DNA from: Francisella frigiditurris
Lineage (GTDB): Bacteria > Pseudomonadota > Gammaproteobacteria > Francisellales > Francisellaceae
Reading direction: 5' to 3'
DNA length: 64,000 bases
Assembly (NCBI RefSeq): GCF_001880225.1
Contig: NZ_CP009654.1
Location: 372,001 to 436,000, forward strand
Below are positions 11,309-20,750 of the stretch, piece by piece; positions within the stretch are counted from its first letter, which is position 1; each line of letters opens with the position of its first letter. The translations under genes and the position numbers were made by a program. The notes under the pieces were generated by a model. That model did no database searches. It saw only the letters and a program-made list of their open reading frames with translations, and had not been told where the DNA came from.

Positions 11309-12388
11309 GTGACAAAAAAAGTAATAGTAGGAATTTCTGGAGGCGTAGATTCTTCCGTTTCAGCACTTTTATTAAAACAGCAAGGTTACGATGTAACTGG
11401 TGTTTTCATGAAGAACTGGGAAGAAGATGATACAGATGAATTCTGTTCTGCATCAGAAGATATAAAAGATGCTGAAGCTGTTTGTAATTCTATTGGCATT
11501 CCTTTTAAGAAAATAAATTTTGCTGCAGAATACTGGGATAATGTATTTGAGCATTTCCTAACTGAATACAAAGCTGGTAGAACTCCAAATCCAGATATCT
11601 TATGCAATAAAGAAATTAAATTTAAAGCATTTTTAAGTTACGTGAAACTACTTGGTGGAGACTATATTGCTACTGGACATTACGCAAGATGTCAAAAAGC
11701 AGAAGATGGAACTTATCAATTAGTAAAAGGGCTTGATGATAATAAGGATCAAACCTACTTTTTATACACTCTAGGACAAGAGCAACTTTCTCAAACATTA
11801 TTTCCTATTGGCGAGATATGTAAGGATAAAGTTAGAGAAATTGCTAAAGAGAATAACCTAGTTACTTTCGACAAAAAAGATAGTACTGGCATCTGTTTTA
11901 TAGGTGAGAGAAAGTTTAAAGAATTCTTGTCTAAATACCTTCCTGCGCAACCTGGTGAAATACATGATGAAAACGGTATCAAAATAGGCTCGCATGATGG
12001 GCTTATGTACTACACCATAGGTCAAAGACAAGGTTTAGGTATTGGTGGAGTCAAGAATCGTCCAGAGATACCTTGGTTTGCAGCAAGTAAAGATTTAAAA
12101 AACAATATTCTTATAGCTGTTCAAGGACATAATCATCCTTTACTATTTAAACAAAATTTACATGCTATTAACTTAAACTGGGTAGCTGGTCATCCTCCAG
12201 CAAAAAGCTTCGAATGTTCTGCAAAAATTAGATATAGACAAAAAGATCAAAAATGTTCTGTTATATTAAATGATGATAATTCTGTAAACGTTCAATTTAA
12301 TGAACCTCAAAGGGCTATTACACCAGGTCAATCTATAGTATTTTATGATAAAGATATTTGCTTAGGTGGTGGAATAATAACTGACTAA
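11309..12388 (+). CDS. mnmA: tRNA-specific 2-thiouridylase MnmA
   Basis: A 359-residue enzyme that thiolates uridine 34 of tRNA(Lys/Glu/Gln) using sulfur relayed to its cysteines. The PP-loop GISGGVDSS is at 8-16, the catalytic Cys99 sits in [10 protein letters not shown] and the partner Cys196 in [13 protein letters not shown]. The start is a GTG at 11309. It is probably co-transcribed with lepA. Confidence 0.96.
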   Translation: MTKKVIVGISGGVDSSVSALLLKQQGYDVTGVFMKNWEEDDTDEFCSASEDIKDAEAVCNSIGIPFKKINFAAEYWDNVFEHFLTEYKAGRTPNPDILCNKEIKFKAFLSYVKLLGGDYIATGHYARCQKAEDGTYQLVKGLDDNKDQTYFLYTLGQEQLSQTLFPIGEICKDKVREIAKENNLVTFDKKDSTGICFIGERKFKEFLSKYLPAQPGEIHDENGIKIGSHDGLMYYTIGQRQGLGIGGVKNRPEIPWFAASKDLKNNILIAVQGHNHPLLFKQNLHAINLNWVAGHPPAKSFECSAKIRYRQKDQKCSVILNDDNSVNVQFNEPQRAITPGQSIVFYDKDICLGGGIITD

Positions 12389-12473
12389 TTCAGAAAAGAG
12401 TTAAAAAAATTAAGATTGAACAACCTCTTCACTACTTCCACTCGAAACTACTTTTGCTTGCGCAGTTGAAACC

Positions 12474-13244
12474 TTAAGGGTTAGCTGCAGCTTTCTCCGA
12501 CTCTGTTTCATTAGTATTTGCTGGCTTACCATCTACGATTTCTCCTAAATAGTTAGTAACTTCTTTTTTCACAACAGTATTTTTCTTCTCTATTTTTGTC
12601 TGAAGTTTTTTAACTTGCTTAACCGCTGAGTTAGTCATATGTAAATATAAATATTCTGGATCAACTATAAATGGCTCAAGAATAGTGTTAGCATTACTAC
12701 TTTCAGCAATAGCTGGGAAACTCACAACATAGAATACTTTAATTTCTCTATGTCCGTTACTTGAAACTATTGTACCAACCAAGTCTGCAGCTAGCTTATA
12801 TTTATCTTTAACTAAAGCATATTCTTTCTCTCTATCTACAACAACTTGTTTAATAGGAGTTGCTTTAATTGTTCCTATATCTATAGATTTTCTGATAGTT
12901 GTAATACCAGCTTTATCAAGATCACCTATCCTATTATTACCATAATTATCTTGAGACAGTTTAGTATCTATATCTATCATCTTAGCTAAAGCTTGCTCTC
13001 TAAATTGCTCAGCCTCTTCTAGTGTAAAGGCAATACAAGTACCTGAATAATCCTTCTCAAAACATCCATGTCTCTTATCAACTAACATAAACATTTTTCT
13101 TGTTTTGTCATAATACAATTGATAATTAGGAGTATTAACCCCATGACCAAGATATACAAACTTATCTTTGGTTAATAAATTTCCACAAGAGGTTAGCCCT
13201 AACATTAAGGATAATATAAATAAACCTCTGAGCATTTTTCTCAT
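12474..13244 (-). CDS. Lipoprotein of unknown function, possibly frameshifted at the C-terminus
   Basis: A 256-residue lipoprotein: the signal peptide ends in the lipobox GLTSC (Cys near residue 20), with a good AGAGGAG ribosome-binding site. The body has no family I recognise; the C-terminal part is rich in Lys, Glu and Asn and ends KAAANP. Just past the stop, in another frame (12410-12475), the DNA reads KVSTAQAKVVSSGSSEEVVQS and then a stop. This looks like genuine coding sequence, so the protein may have been some 20 residues longer before a small indel. Single gene, upstream of and parallel to def. Confidence 0.75.
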   Translation of the reverse strand: MRKMLRGLFILSLMLGLTSCGNLLTKDKFVYLGHGVNTPNYQLYYDKTRKMFMLVDKRHGCFEKDYSGTCIAFTLEEAEQFREQALAKMIDIDTKLSQDNYGNNRIGDLDKAGITTIRKSIDIGTIKATPIKQVVVDREKEYALVKDKYKLAADLVGTIVSSNGHREIKVFYVVSFPAIAESSNANTILEPFIVDPEYLYLHMTNSAVKQVKKLQTKIEKKNTVVKKEVTNYLGEIVDGKPANTNETESEKAAANP

Positions 13245-13348
13245 AAAATTCTCCTCTTACAAAAAGTGAGACGCGCCCCATAATTTTTGCCTAGTAAAAA
13301 GCAAAAGTAAAGTAAAAAACCAATTTTAGGATAAAGAATTTCTATTAT

Positions 13349-13867
13349 TTATAGTGAAGAGTTAGTTACCATTAGTTTCTTATATTTTTTTTCTATCATT
13401 TGCCTCTTTAAAGGACCTAGATGATCAAAATATGTAATGCCATTTAAATGATCTATTTCATGTTGAATGCAACGAGCTAAATAGCCCTCTTGTTCCATAA
13501 TATATTCTTCACCGAACTCATTTAAAGCTTTCATCTTTACTTTAGTAGCTCTTTTAACTTTTGCTGAAACGCCAGGGAATGATAAACAACCTTCTTCATC
13601 AATTATTGTTCCTTCTTTTTCTATAATTTCTGGATTTATAGCCACAACAATATTTGGAGAATCTGTTTCTATATTATCAAGCATTATAAAAAATCTTTTC
13701 TTTATACCAACCTGAATAGCCGCTAACCCAACGCCTCTAGCATCATCCATCAATCCAGCCATTTCATTAAAAATTTCTCTCAATGAATCATTTATTTCTT
13801 CTTTTGATACAGGTTCTGCAACCTCTTTCAAAAAAGGATGAGGATACTCTAAAATTTCTAAAGCCAT
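13349..13867 (-). CDS. def: Peptide deformylase
   Basis: A 172-residue metalloenzyme that removes the N-formyl group from new proteins. All three family motifs are present: GVGLAAIQ (45-52), EGCLS with Cys94, and QHEIDH with metal ligands His136 and His140 and catalytic Glu137. It lies 9 bases downstream of ribH on the same strand, so it seems to be the last gene of the riboflavin transcription unit. Francisella-type genomes may carry a second def elsewhere. Confidence 0.96.
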   Translation of the reverse strand: MALEILEYPHPFLKEVAEPVSKEEINDSLREIFNEMAGLMDDARGVGLAAIQVGIKKRFFIMLDNIETDSPNIVVAINPEIIEKEGTIIDEEGCLSFPGVSAKVKRATKVKMKALNEFGEEYIMEQEGYLARCIQHEIDHLNGITYFDHLGPLKRQMIEKKYKKLMVTNSSL

Positions 13868-13876
13868 CTTTTTCCT

Positions 13877-14314
13877 CTATTTTTTTATTATCTCTTCTTT
13901 TATTTTAGCCATTGTAATAGCTGCTTGTACACAGTATTTACCCTTATGTCCTTTTTTACCTCCCACTCTTTCTAAAGCTTGCTCTTTATTATGAGTTGTT
14001 AAAATACCAAATATAACTGGCAGATCATACTTGAGCATAACCTCTTGAGTACCATAACTAACTTGATCACAGACATAATCATAATGGTCTGTTTCACCAC
14101 GAATTACACAACCAAGTAGTACAACCGCATCATATTTACCTGTTTTTGCTAAAAGGTTTGCAACAAAAGGTAACTCTACTGCACCAGGAACTTTTCTAAC
14201 TTCAATTTGGCTATCTGCTAAGCCCTGAGCCTTTGCTTCTTCTAAAGCACCTTCTAACATTTTATCTGTAATTAAAGAATTAAACTCACTTACTACTATT
14301 GCTAATTTATTCAT
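13877..14314 (-). CDS. ribH: 6,7-dimethyl-8-ribityllumazine synthase
   Basis: A 145-residue beta subunit that joins 5-amino-6-ribitylaminouracil to 3,4-dihydroxybutanone phosphate. Recognisable motifs: VVSEFNSLITDKMLEGA at the N-terminus (substrate loop with SEFN), VPGAVELP near residue 43, and GCVIRGETDHYDYV near 69-82. The gene starts 1 base after the ribBA stop and ends 9 bases before def. Confidence 0.96.
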   Translation of the reverse strand: MNKLAIVVSEFNSLITDKMLEGALEEAKAQGLADSQIEVRKVPGAVELPFVANLLAKTGKYDAVVLLGCVIRGETDHYDYVCDQVSYGTQEVMLKYDLPVIFGILTTHNKEQALERVGGKKGHKGKYCVQAAITMAKIKEEIIKK

Positions 14315-14315
14315 A

Positions 14316-15527
14316 TTAAAGACCCTTAATTTTATGCTGCATTCTATCTATTTTAGTTTTTAAATAATTTTCATTATGCTTATTAATAAAAGATTCACTT
14401 TCTGTAAGCTCTACCGTTATACCAGCCGATTCTAAAGCTTCTTTCTTTTTGGGATTGTTAGAAAGCAAACGGCATCTGTCCACATTATTAAATTTTAAAA
14501 CTTGGACAGCTAAATCATACTTTCTAGAATCTATAGGAAGACCCAATGCAAGATTTGCATCTATCGTATCTAAGTTCTCATGCATTTGTAAGTTATATGC
14601 TTTTAATTTATTGATTAAACCAATACCTCTTCCCTCTTGCTCAAGATATATTAAAAAACCACCCTCATTACTTATTCTTTTTAAAGCATGGTGAAGCTGT
14701 GACTGACAATCACATCTTAAAGAACCAAATAAATCTCCTGTGATACAAGATGAATGCATTCTAACTAAAGGATTATTTCCTTTATACTCTTTAGATAAAA
14801 CCACTACTTCTTCTTTAGTATATTTATCTTTATAAACAGACATCTCTAAATCACCAACATCTTTCAAAGGAATTATTGATGAAGCTTCTTTTTCAACAAA
14901 AATCTCTGTTGCTAATCTGTACTGATATAGCTCTTCTATAGTTAATAGTGATAGATCATACTTTTTAGCAAACTCTATTAGTTGATCGCCCTTCATCATA
15001 GTACCATCTCTATTCATTAGCTCACATAGAACGCCAGCACTATTAAAGCCACTTAGTCTCATTAAATCTACAGTTGCCTCAGTATGTCCATTACGTCCAA
15101 TAACCCCTTTATCATTAGCAATGAGAGGAAAAATATGACCAGGTCTTGCTAGCTCTTCTGCTTTAGCATCTATTTTCGAAGCTACTTGTATAGTATGAGC
15201 TCTATCTTTAGCAGAAACTCCCGTTGTAACTCCTTCTTTAGCCTCTATAGTAACCGTAAATGGTGTAGTAAAAGTACTATTGTTTTGATCTGCCGCAACC
15301 ATAGGAGTTAAGTTTAATTTCTTTGCATGAGTAGAGTCCATTGCTAAGCAAACAATACCGCTAGTATGCTCCAACATGAAAGCAATATTTTCAGCTGTTG
15401 CCATTTGCCCAGGAAATATCATATCCCCTTCATTTTCTCTATCATAGTCATCTAGCACAACTACAGGCTTACCTACTTTTAACGCTTCTATCGCTGTTTC
15501 TACATTTTGTTTTATTTGATTAAACAT
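14316..15527 (-). CDS. ribBA: Bifunctional DHBP synthase / GTP cyclohydrolase II
   Basis: A 403-residue fusion supplying both precursors of lumazine. The N-terminal DHBP synthase domain (about 1-205) shows DDYDRENEGDM (metal/substrate loop) and GHTEATVDL. The C-terminal GTP cyclohydrolase II domain (about 210-403) has the zinc cysteines in SSCITGDLFGSLRCDCQSQL and the EGRGIGL motif. It overlaps the end of ribE by 8 bases, which suggests translational coupling. Confidence 0.96.
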   Translation of the reverse strand: MFNQIKQNVETAIEALKVGKPVVVLDDYDRENEGDMIFPGQMATAENIAFMLEHTSGIVCLAMDSTHAKKLNLTPMVAADQNNSTFTTPFTVTIEAKEGVTTGVSAKDRAHTIQVASKIDAKAEELARPGHIFPLIANDKGVIGRNGHTEATVDLMRLSGFNSAGVLCELMNRDGTMMKGDQLIEFAKKYDLSLLTIEELYQYRLATEIFVEKEASSIIPLKDVGDLEMSVYKDKYTKEEVVVLSKEYKGNNPLVRMHSSCITGDLFGSLRCDCQSQLHHALKRISNEGGFLIYLEQEGRGIGLINKLKAYNLQMHENLDTIDANLALGLPIDSRKYDLAVQVLKFNNVDRCRLLSNNPKKKEALESAGITVELTESESFINKHNENYLKTKIDRMQHKIKGL

Positions 15528-16122
15528 TTTTTAATCCTTTAACATATTTATAAATATATTTACCTGTCGCATCTGCTTCCAAATTCACAGCTGAATCTTT
15601 CTTATAGTTTTTTGCTATGGTTACCTCAACAGTATGAGGAATTAAGGTCACAGTAAAGCTATCTTCCAATACCTCTACAACTGTAATACTCATACCATCA
15701 ATACTTACAAAGCCTTTAGGTATAAGATAGTTTATAAAGTCTTTGGAAGCAGATATCTCAACTATCCATGCACCGCCAACATCTTGTATATTTCTTATAA
15801 TACCTTTTTCATCAACATGGCCTTGCATCATATGCCCACCAACAAGGTCTCCGTATCTAATAGCTGTTTCTGTATTTACTAAACTACCAATCTCTAAACT
15901 ATCTAAATTTGTTTTTATTAACGTTTCTGGCACAGCATCAAAGCTTGCCATTGAATGATCTGCATTAAAGTCAGTTACTGTAAGACATGTACCATTTATA
16001 GACACACTATCACCAATACTACACTTATGACAGTTTTCAAAAGCTATATAAAAAGTCTTAACCTTATTCTTAATATTTATTTTTTTTACTGCTCCTAATC
16101 CCTGAACAATACCACTAAACAT
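15520..16122 (-). CDS. ribE: Riboflavin synthase alpha chain
   Basis: A 200-residue enzyme that dismutates two lumazines into riboflavin. It is made of two lumazine-binding repeats; the N-terminus MFSGIVQGLG, the SVSINGTCLTVT motif, and the second-repeat GFVSIDGMSITV are typical. The ribE start abuts the ribD end (1-base overlap at 16122), and its stop overlaps the ribBA start. Confidence 0.96.
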   Translation of the reverse strand: MFSGIVQGLGAVKKINIKNKVKTFYIAFENCHKCSIGDSVSINGTCLTVTDFNADHSMASFDAVPETLIKTNLDSLEIGSLVNTETAIRYGDLVGGHMMQGHVDEKGIIRNIQDVGGAWIVEISASKDFINYLIPKGFVSIDGMSITVVEVLEDSFTVTLIPHTVEVTIAKNYKKDSAVNLEADATGKYIYKYVKGLKNV

Positions 16123-17192
16123 TAATTATCTCCCTTCACTTTAGCACTTACTAAAATATCTTTATCAAGCCTACCAACAGAATTAAAAATCAACTTTTGC
16201 TTATTTTCAAAATCTGCTATCAAAACCGGTGATATGTATACCATAAATTCATCAACTAATTTTTGGTTTATAAAATCATTTAGAAGTCCTTTGCCGCCTT
16301 CTATCAAAACACTTGAGATTCGTACAGATCCAGCTTTTTCCAAAAATTTTTCTAAAAATACTTTCCTACCATCCCCGGCTGCTGGCAATAGCCAGAAATC
16401 AATATTTAAAGAATTTAGCTTTTCCTCTGCTTCACTAGAAATATCAGTACATACGAATATAGTCTTAGCTATTTTTTGATCTAATATATGCCAATTAGAG
16501 TCTATTTTTGTTAATTTGGAGAAAACTACAAATCTTATAGGGTTTACAATTTCTGAAACTCCAACTCTTACATCAAGCTTAGGGTTATCTCTTAATAAAG
16601 TATTCTTACCTATTACTATGGCATCACAGATATTACGAGTCTGATGAGTATATTCTCTAGACGCTTCTGAACTTATCTGCTTACTGTCACTATTATTAAC
16701 AGATATCTTACCATCTAAAGACATAGCCCATTTAGCAAAAACATATGGTTTTCTAGTTTGCTGATAGTGAAAGAATATTTTATTTAACTGTTTTGCCTGT
16801 TTCTCAAGGATACCTACTTCTACTTTTAATCCAGCCTCTTGAAGTTTAGCAATACCCTTTCCTGCAACTTTAGGATTGGGGTCAAAAGTTGCTATAACTA
16901 TTCTTTTAACTTTTGCAGCAATTAAAGCATCAGTACATGGACCAGTTCTACCAGTATGGCAACACGGCTCTAATGTTACATAAACTGTTGCACCATGGAC
17001 TTTTTCTCCTGCCATCTTGATAGCGTAAATCTCAGCATGCGGCTGCCCTGCTTTTTGATGCCAGCCTTCACCAACTATTTGACCATTTTTAACAATAATA
17101 CAACCAACCATAGGATTAGGCGATACTGTCAGCCTACCTCTATTAGCTAGGATTAAAGCTTGTTGCATGTAATAATGATCAATATTTTTCAT
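16122..17192 (-). CDS. ribD: Bifunctional riboflavin deaminase/reductase RibD
   Basis: A 356-residue two-domain enzyme. The N-terminal deaminase (about 1-145) carries the zinc motif HAEIYAIK and the cysteines of PCCHTGRTGPC; the C-terminal reductase (about 146-356) has FAKWAMSLDGKI, the VIGKNTLLRDNP loop and VLIEGG. It is the first gene of the rib operon, about 105 bases downstream of the FMN riboswitch, so its expression should fall when FMN is plentiful. The Shine-Dalgarno is weak. Confidence 0.96.
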   Translation of the reverse strand: MKNIDHYYMQQALILANRGRLTVSPNPMVGCIIVKNGQIVGEGWHQKAGQPHAEIYAIKMAGEKVHGATVYVTLEPCCHTGRTGPCTDALIAAKVKRIVIATFDPNPKVAGKGIAKLQEAGLKVEVGILEKQAKQLNKIFFHYQQTRKPYVFAKWAMSLDGKISVNNSDSKQISSEASREYTHQTRNICDAIVIGKNTLLRDNPKLDVRVGVSEIVNPIRFVVFSKLTKIDSNWHILDQKIAKTIFVCTDISSEAEEKLNSLNIDFWLLPAAGDGRKVFLEKFLEKAGSVRISSVLIEGGKGLLNDFINQKLVDEFMVYISPVLIADFENKQKLIFNSVGRLDKDILVSAKVKGDN

Positions 17193-17252
17193 CTAGTTTT
17201 TCTTAACTATTAATTAGCTCAGGAAAATAGGGAAGAGCAGCAAATAATAAGC

Positions 17253-17276
17253 GGATTTTACCCTATAGCAAAATCC
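17253..17276 (-). promoter_or_regulatory. Hairpin in the expression platform of the rib leader
   Basis: On the minus strand, GGATTTT and AAAATCC form a 7-bp perfect stem around a 10-nt loop containing ATAGGG. No U-run follows, so it is not a classical intrinsic terminator. The loop could pair with a CCCTAT about 30 bases further toward ribD. It lies between the riboswitch and the ribD start, where the regulatory switch is expected; the mechanism is inferred only. Confidence 0.45.
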
Positions 17277-17296
17277 AAAAAATATCATTTAAATAA

Positions 17297-17437
17297 CCTT
17301 CTTCCATCCAGACTATACTGTCGGCTTTGGATTCTCACCAAATCTGCTGACCTTTTTGAATTAACAAAAAGCGCTCGCGGGCTTCTATAAGAATAGTTAC
17401 CGCCGGTAGGGAGTTTCGCCCTGCCCTGAAGATTATC
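17297..17437 (-). promoter_or_regulatory. FMN riboswitch (RFN element)
   Basis: Reading the minus strand, the conserved RFN blocks appear in order: TCTTCAGGGCAGGGCGAAA, CTCCCTACCGGCGGTAA, AGCCCGCGAGCG, GGTCAGCAGATTTGGTGAGA, CCAAAGCCGACAGTATAGTC, TGGATGGAAGAAGG, with the ends able to pair as the closing P1 helix. This is the well-known FMN-sensing aptamer of bacterial riboflavin operons, and it stands directly upstream of ribD. Confidence 0.96.
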
Positions 17438-17492
17438 GATAATTATAACATATTAGTTTTTATGAGATAGTATTTAATAGATCATATTTATA

Positions 17493-19187
17493 TTAACCAT
17501 ACATTTCTTTAAGATGTTTATTAAAGAATTCTAATGTATCAGAATAATCATATTTCCCAGTTATAACCTCTATATAAACACCACTTGTATGCTCTCTAGC
17601 TTTTTTCAATGCTTCAGCTAATTCTTCACCTGTTTTAACTTTTATAGTTAGCCAGTCATTGCACCCAAAGGCTTTTGGCAAATCTTTATAATTTAGCTGA
17701 GCAAGATCATCATAGCTTGGATCAGGGTCTAGCTCTAATGCCCTTTCAACCATAAAGCCATCATTATTTATACAAAATATAATAGGATTTATCTTATATC
17801 TTCCCATTACACCTAGCTCATTAAGCGTTAATTGATGAGATCCTTCACCTGTGATTAATATAGTCCTAGTCTCTGGATTAGCTAATGCCACCCCTAGAGT
17901 AGCAGGAGTAGCCCAACCGATAGATCCCCATAAGGTTTGATTATAATACTTTACACCTTCAGGTAATGGTAACTTAGGCATATTAAGTGACGATGAGCCT
18001 GTTTCTACTACAAGACTATCTGTATTTTTTAGGAATTTTAAAACTTGATTATAAAAAACTCTTAAGGTTAAGCTCTCTTTCGTTACTGGCAAATCTTGTA
18101 TCTTCACTCTAGAAGAATCAGGACGATAATTTATACTTTCAACCTTTTCTAATAAAGCCTCAAGTAGTTCTGATAAATAAACATCTACCAGATAAGTCTT
18201 TTTATCCTCAACAAATAAAGGTCCTAAATTTAATACTTTGTTTATATCTAAATTATTAGTAAACCCAGACGTGTTAAAATCTGACCATAAAGCATCACCT
18301 AAATTAATTACAAGGTCTGCTCCCTCAATTATCTCAGCAGTATTTGGGGCTGATAATAAGCCTGCATAAAAACCTATATAGTTAGGGTGTGTTTCAGATA
18401 TAACACTTTTATCATGAGGCATGATAGCAAAAGGTATATTTAGCTTTTCTATAAGCTTAATTGCCTTTTCAGTCACTCCAAACCTGTCTAATTTCACAGC
18501 TGGAATAGCTACAATTTTTTTAGCCTTACTTAAGCGCTCTAATACTAGGTTCACAGCCAATTCAAGCTGATGAGAGTTGCTCTTTAAGTAACTACAATCT
18601 ATATCATCTGGTGTTATATCCGTTACAGGACGATTTCCACCATCTAAAGATACACTTATATAAGCTGGCTTACGATATTTAAATGCTTCAGCTATAACCC
18701 TGTTCATCTCTCTACGAGCATTTTCTGGTGTAATAACAGCTGAAACACAAGCAGCTGAGGCTGATAATTCAAAAAAATTTCCAAAAACCCCATCACCCAA
18801 GGTATGATGAACTTGTTTCTTCTTTCCTACAGCCGCATCGTTAGGACTACCAACTAAGTGAAAAACAACTAAGTTTTCAGCTTTTGACCCCATAACTCCA
18901 TTTAATGCACTTAGCTCACCAACTGCATAAGTAGTACATAAAATAGCTGCTCCATTAACTCTTGCATATCCATCTGCAGCATAACTAGCATTAAGCTCAT
19001 TAGCATTTACTATATTATTAAGTTTTGGATTATTAATAAGAGCATGATCTAATGCAAAGGCAAAATCTCCAGGTACTGAAAAAGAATGATCTATTCCTAA
19101 ATCCACTAATCTAGAAACTACATATTCAGCAGTATTTGAAGCATTACTTGCTGTATTAAAAATTTTTTTACCATTTATATTTTTCAT
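17493..19187 (-). CDS. Thiamine-diphosphate 2-keto acid decarboxylase (pyruvate/indolepyruvate type)
   Basis: A ThDP enzyme of about 564 residues. The N-terminal Pyr domain has the cofactor glutamate in NANELNASYAADGYAR and the catalytic HH pair in VHHTLGDG, diagnostic of the pyruvate/indolepyruvate/phenylpyruvate decarboxylase group. The C-terminal PP domain has the GEGSHQLTLNELG...NNDGF metal/diphosphate motif. I chose the ATG at 19187, which has GGAAG 6 bases upstream, over the in-frame ATG at 19199. The substrate (pyruvate, branched or aromatic keto acid) cannot be read from sequence. It stands alone, downstream of the 2Fe-2S gene. Confidence 0.9.
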   Translation of the reverse strand: MKNINGKKIFNTASNASNTAEYVVSRLVDLGIDHSFSVPGDFAFALDHALINNPKLNNIVNANELNASYAADGYARVNGAAILCTTYAVGELSALNGVMGSKAENLVVFHLVGSPNDAAVGKKKQVHHTLGDGVFGNFFELSASAACVSAVITPENARREMNRVIAEAFKYRKPAYISVSLDGGNRPVTDITPDDIDCSYLKSNSHQLELAVNLVLERLSKAKKIVAIPAVKLDRFGVTEKAIKLIEKLNIPFAIMPHDKSVISETHPNYIGFYAGLLSAPNTAEIIEGADLVINLGDALWSDFNTSGFTNNLDINKVLNLGPLFVEDKKTYLVDVYLSELLEALLEKVESINYRPDSSRVKIQDLPVTKESLTLRVFYNQVLKFLKNTDSLVVETGSSSLNMPKLPLPEGVKYYNQTLWGSIGWATPATLGVALANPETRTILITGEGSHQLTLNELGVMGRYKINPIIFCINNDGFMVERALELDPDPSYDDLAQLNYKDLPKAFGCNDWLTIKVKTGEELAEALKKAREHTSGVYIEVITGKYDYSDTLEFFNKHLKEMYG

Positions 19188-19292
19188 AAAAACTTCCATC
19201 TAAAATATTTTTATTATATATAAACAGATATTATTCAAATGAACAACCGGAATTTTGTATTAATCTATTAGGAAATGAATAGTAAATTAAAT

Positions 19293-19646
19293 TTATTTAG
19301 GCTTACTAAAAACGTATTTTTCTACAATTTCACCGCCGATTAGGTGCTTTTGTATTATTTTTTCCAAAACCTTCGGTGTACAAGAATGATACCAAACATT
19401 ATCAGGATGAACTACAGCTATAGGCCCATCTTGACAAACTCTTAAACAATAAGTTTTTGAACGATATACATCACCATTCTGAGAAAGTTTTAATTCTTGT
19501 AGTCTTTTTTTCAAATATTCCCAAGACTCTAAAGACTCTTTACCTTTACAGCACTTTTGTCTCTCTTGGTCGCAACAAATAAAAATATGCCTTTTTATAT
19601 TATTTAATCCAAGCTTTTCAGCTTTTTCATCTAGTGACTTACTCAT
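19293..19646 (-). CDS. Thioredoxin-like [2Fe-2S] ferredoxin
   Basis: A 117-residue protein of the thioredoxin-like 2Fe-2S ferredoxin group. It opens with [14 protein letters not shown] and has the second cysteine pair in [21 protein letters not shown], followed by a helix ending in HLIGG. These are cluster ligands in NuoE/shethna-type domains. The redox partner is unknown, and the divergent sppA-like gene shares only the upstream region (89 bases). Confidence 0.88.
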   Translation of the reverse strand: MSKSLDEKAEKLGLNNIKRHIFICCDQERQKCCKGKESLESWEYLKKRLQELKLSQNGDVYRSKTYCLRVCQDGPIAVVHPDNVWYHSCTPKVLEKIIQKHLIGGEIVEKYVFSKPK

Positions 19647-19735
19647 TGCAAAAATCTCCGAAATATTTTGGTGTTTTTAACTGATTAAAATATTAAAATA
19701 TCTTTTAGAAATATCATAACAAAAACTCATAAATA

Positions 19736-20659
19736 ATGGCAGATAACATAAGCAAAGAAACTTTAGAGGAATTAGCTAAAGTTCATATAAGAGATGTAAA
19801 AAGCAAAAGACGATGGAGATTGATATCTCGTATTATTATAGTTTTAGTAGTTATATTTTTTATAATATCGGCTTTTTTAAGCAAATCGGATGACCTATCT
19901 CCACATATAGCCCTAATAAAAGTTTCTGGAATAATTGCTGAAGACTCAGAAGCTAATTCATCTAGAATTATAGAAAGCCTAGATAATGCTTATAAAAACA
20001 GTAATGTAAAAGGAGTTATCGTTCAAATAAATAGTCCAGGAGGATCTCCTGTTGAATCTGATGATATATATTCTCATATGAGATACTTACAAGAAAAACA
20101 TCCTGACATCCCTTTATATGCAGTCTGTACTGATCTATGTGCTAGTGGCGGTTACTATATCGCAACTGGTGCTAAAGAGATTTATGCAAATAAAATGACT
20201 ATAACCGGCTCTATTGGTGTTATTGGAAGCGGTTTTGGGTTTACAGGTCTTATGGACAAAATTGGTGTAGAAAGAAGAACTTATACCGCTGGAAAAAATA
20301 AAGGTTTTTTAGACCCATTTGCTCCTCAAAATCCCGAACAAAAGAAAGAGTTTGAAAAAATATTAAAACAAACTCATCGTGTCTTTATGGATGCTGTTGA
20401 AAAATCTAGAGGTGATAGATTAAAAGATAGATCTCTAGAAACAACTTTCTCTGGTGAGCCTTTCAGTGGTATAGAAGCTAAAGATTTAGGACTTATTGAT
20501 GGCTTTGCTTCTGTTTCAGAACTAAAAAGAAATAAGCTTGATGATTTGCCTATTATTGATTACACTCAGACTTTAGATTTTTTCACTAACTTATCAAATA
20601 AAATAGGTAATGGTGTATATTATAAAGCTTTGTCTGAAAGTGGTGTTAGCTTAAAATAA
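19736..20659 (+). CDS. sppA: Signal peptide peptidase SppA-type S49 protease
   Basis: A 307-residue membrane-anchored serine protease with one N-terminal transmembrane helix (about 31-48) and a single S49 domain. The nucleophile is Ser137 in CASGGYYIATGA and the likely general base is Lys189 in AGKNKG, 52 residues later as in short-form SppA/SohB. QINSPGG is at 97-103. It degrades cleaved signal peptides or membrane-protein fragments. It lies just upstream of ompH, which has its own promoter. Confidence 0.93.
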   Translation: MADNISKETLEELAKVHIRDVKSKRRWRLISRIIIVLVVIFFIISAFLSKSDDLSPHIALIKVSGIIAEDSEANSSRIIESLDNAYKNSNVKGVIVQINSPGGSPVESDDIYSHMRYLQEKHPDIPLYAVCTDLCASGGYYIATGAKEIYANKMTITGSIGVIGSGFGFTGLMDKIGVERRTYTAGKNKGFLDPFAPQNPEQKKEFEKILKQTHRVFMDAVEKSRGDRLKDRSLETTFSGEPFSGIEAKDLGLIDGFASVSELKRNKLDDLPIIDYTQTLDFFTNLSNKIGNGVYYKALSESGVSLK

Positions 20660-20673
20660 TAGGGTAAATTCTA

Positions 20674-20701
20674 TTGAAACACAGAAAAACATCGCTATAA
20701 T
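20674..20701 (+). promoter_or_regulatory. Sigma-70 promoter for ompH
   Basis: TTGAAA (20674-20679) and TATAAT (20696-20701) are separated by 16 bases and stand 50 bases before the ompH ATG. Both boxes match or nearly match the consensus, so ompH should be expressed independently of sppA. Confidence 0.7.
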
Positions 20702-20750
20702 CGATAGTAATATAGTTTCACTAATTAATAAACAAATAAGGAATTTAATT

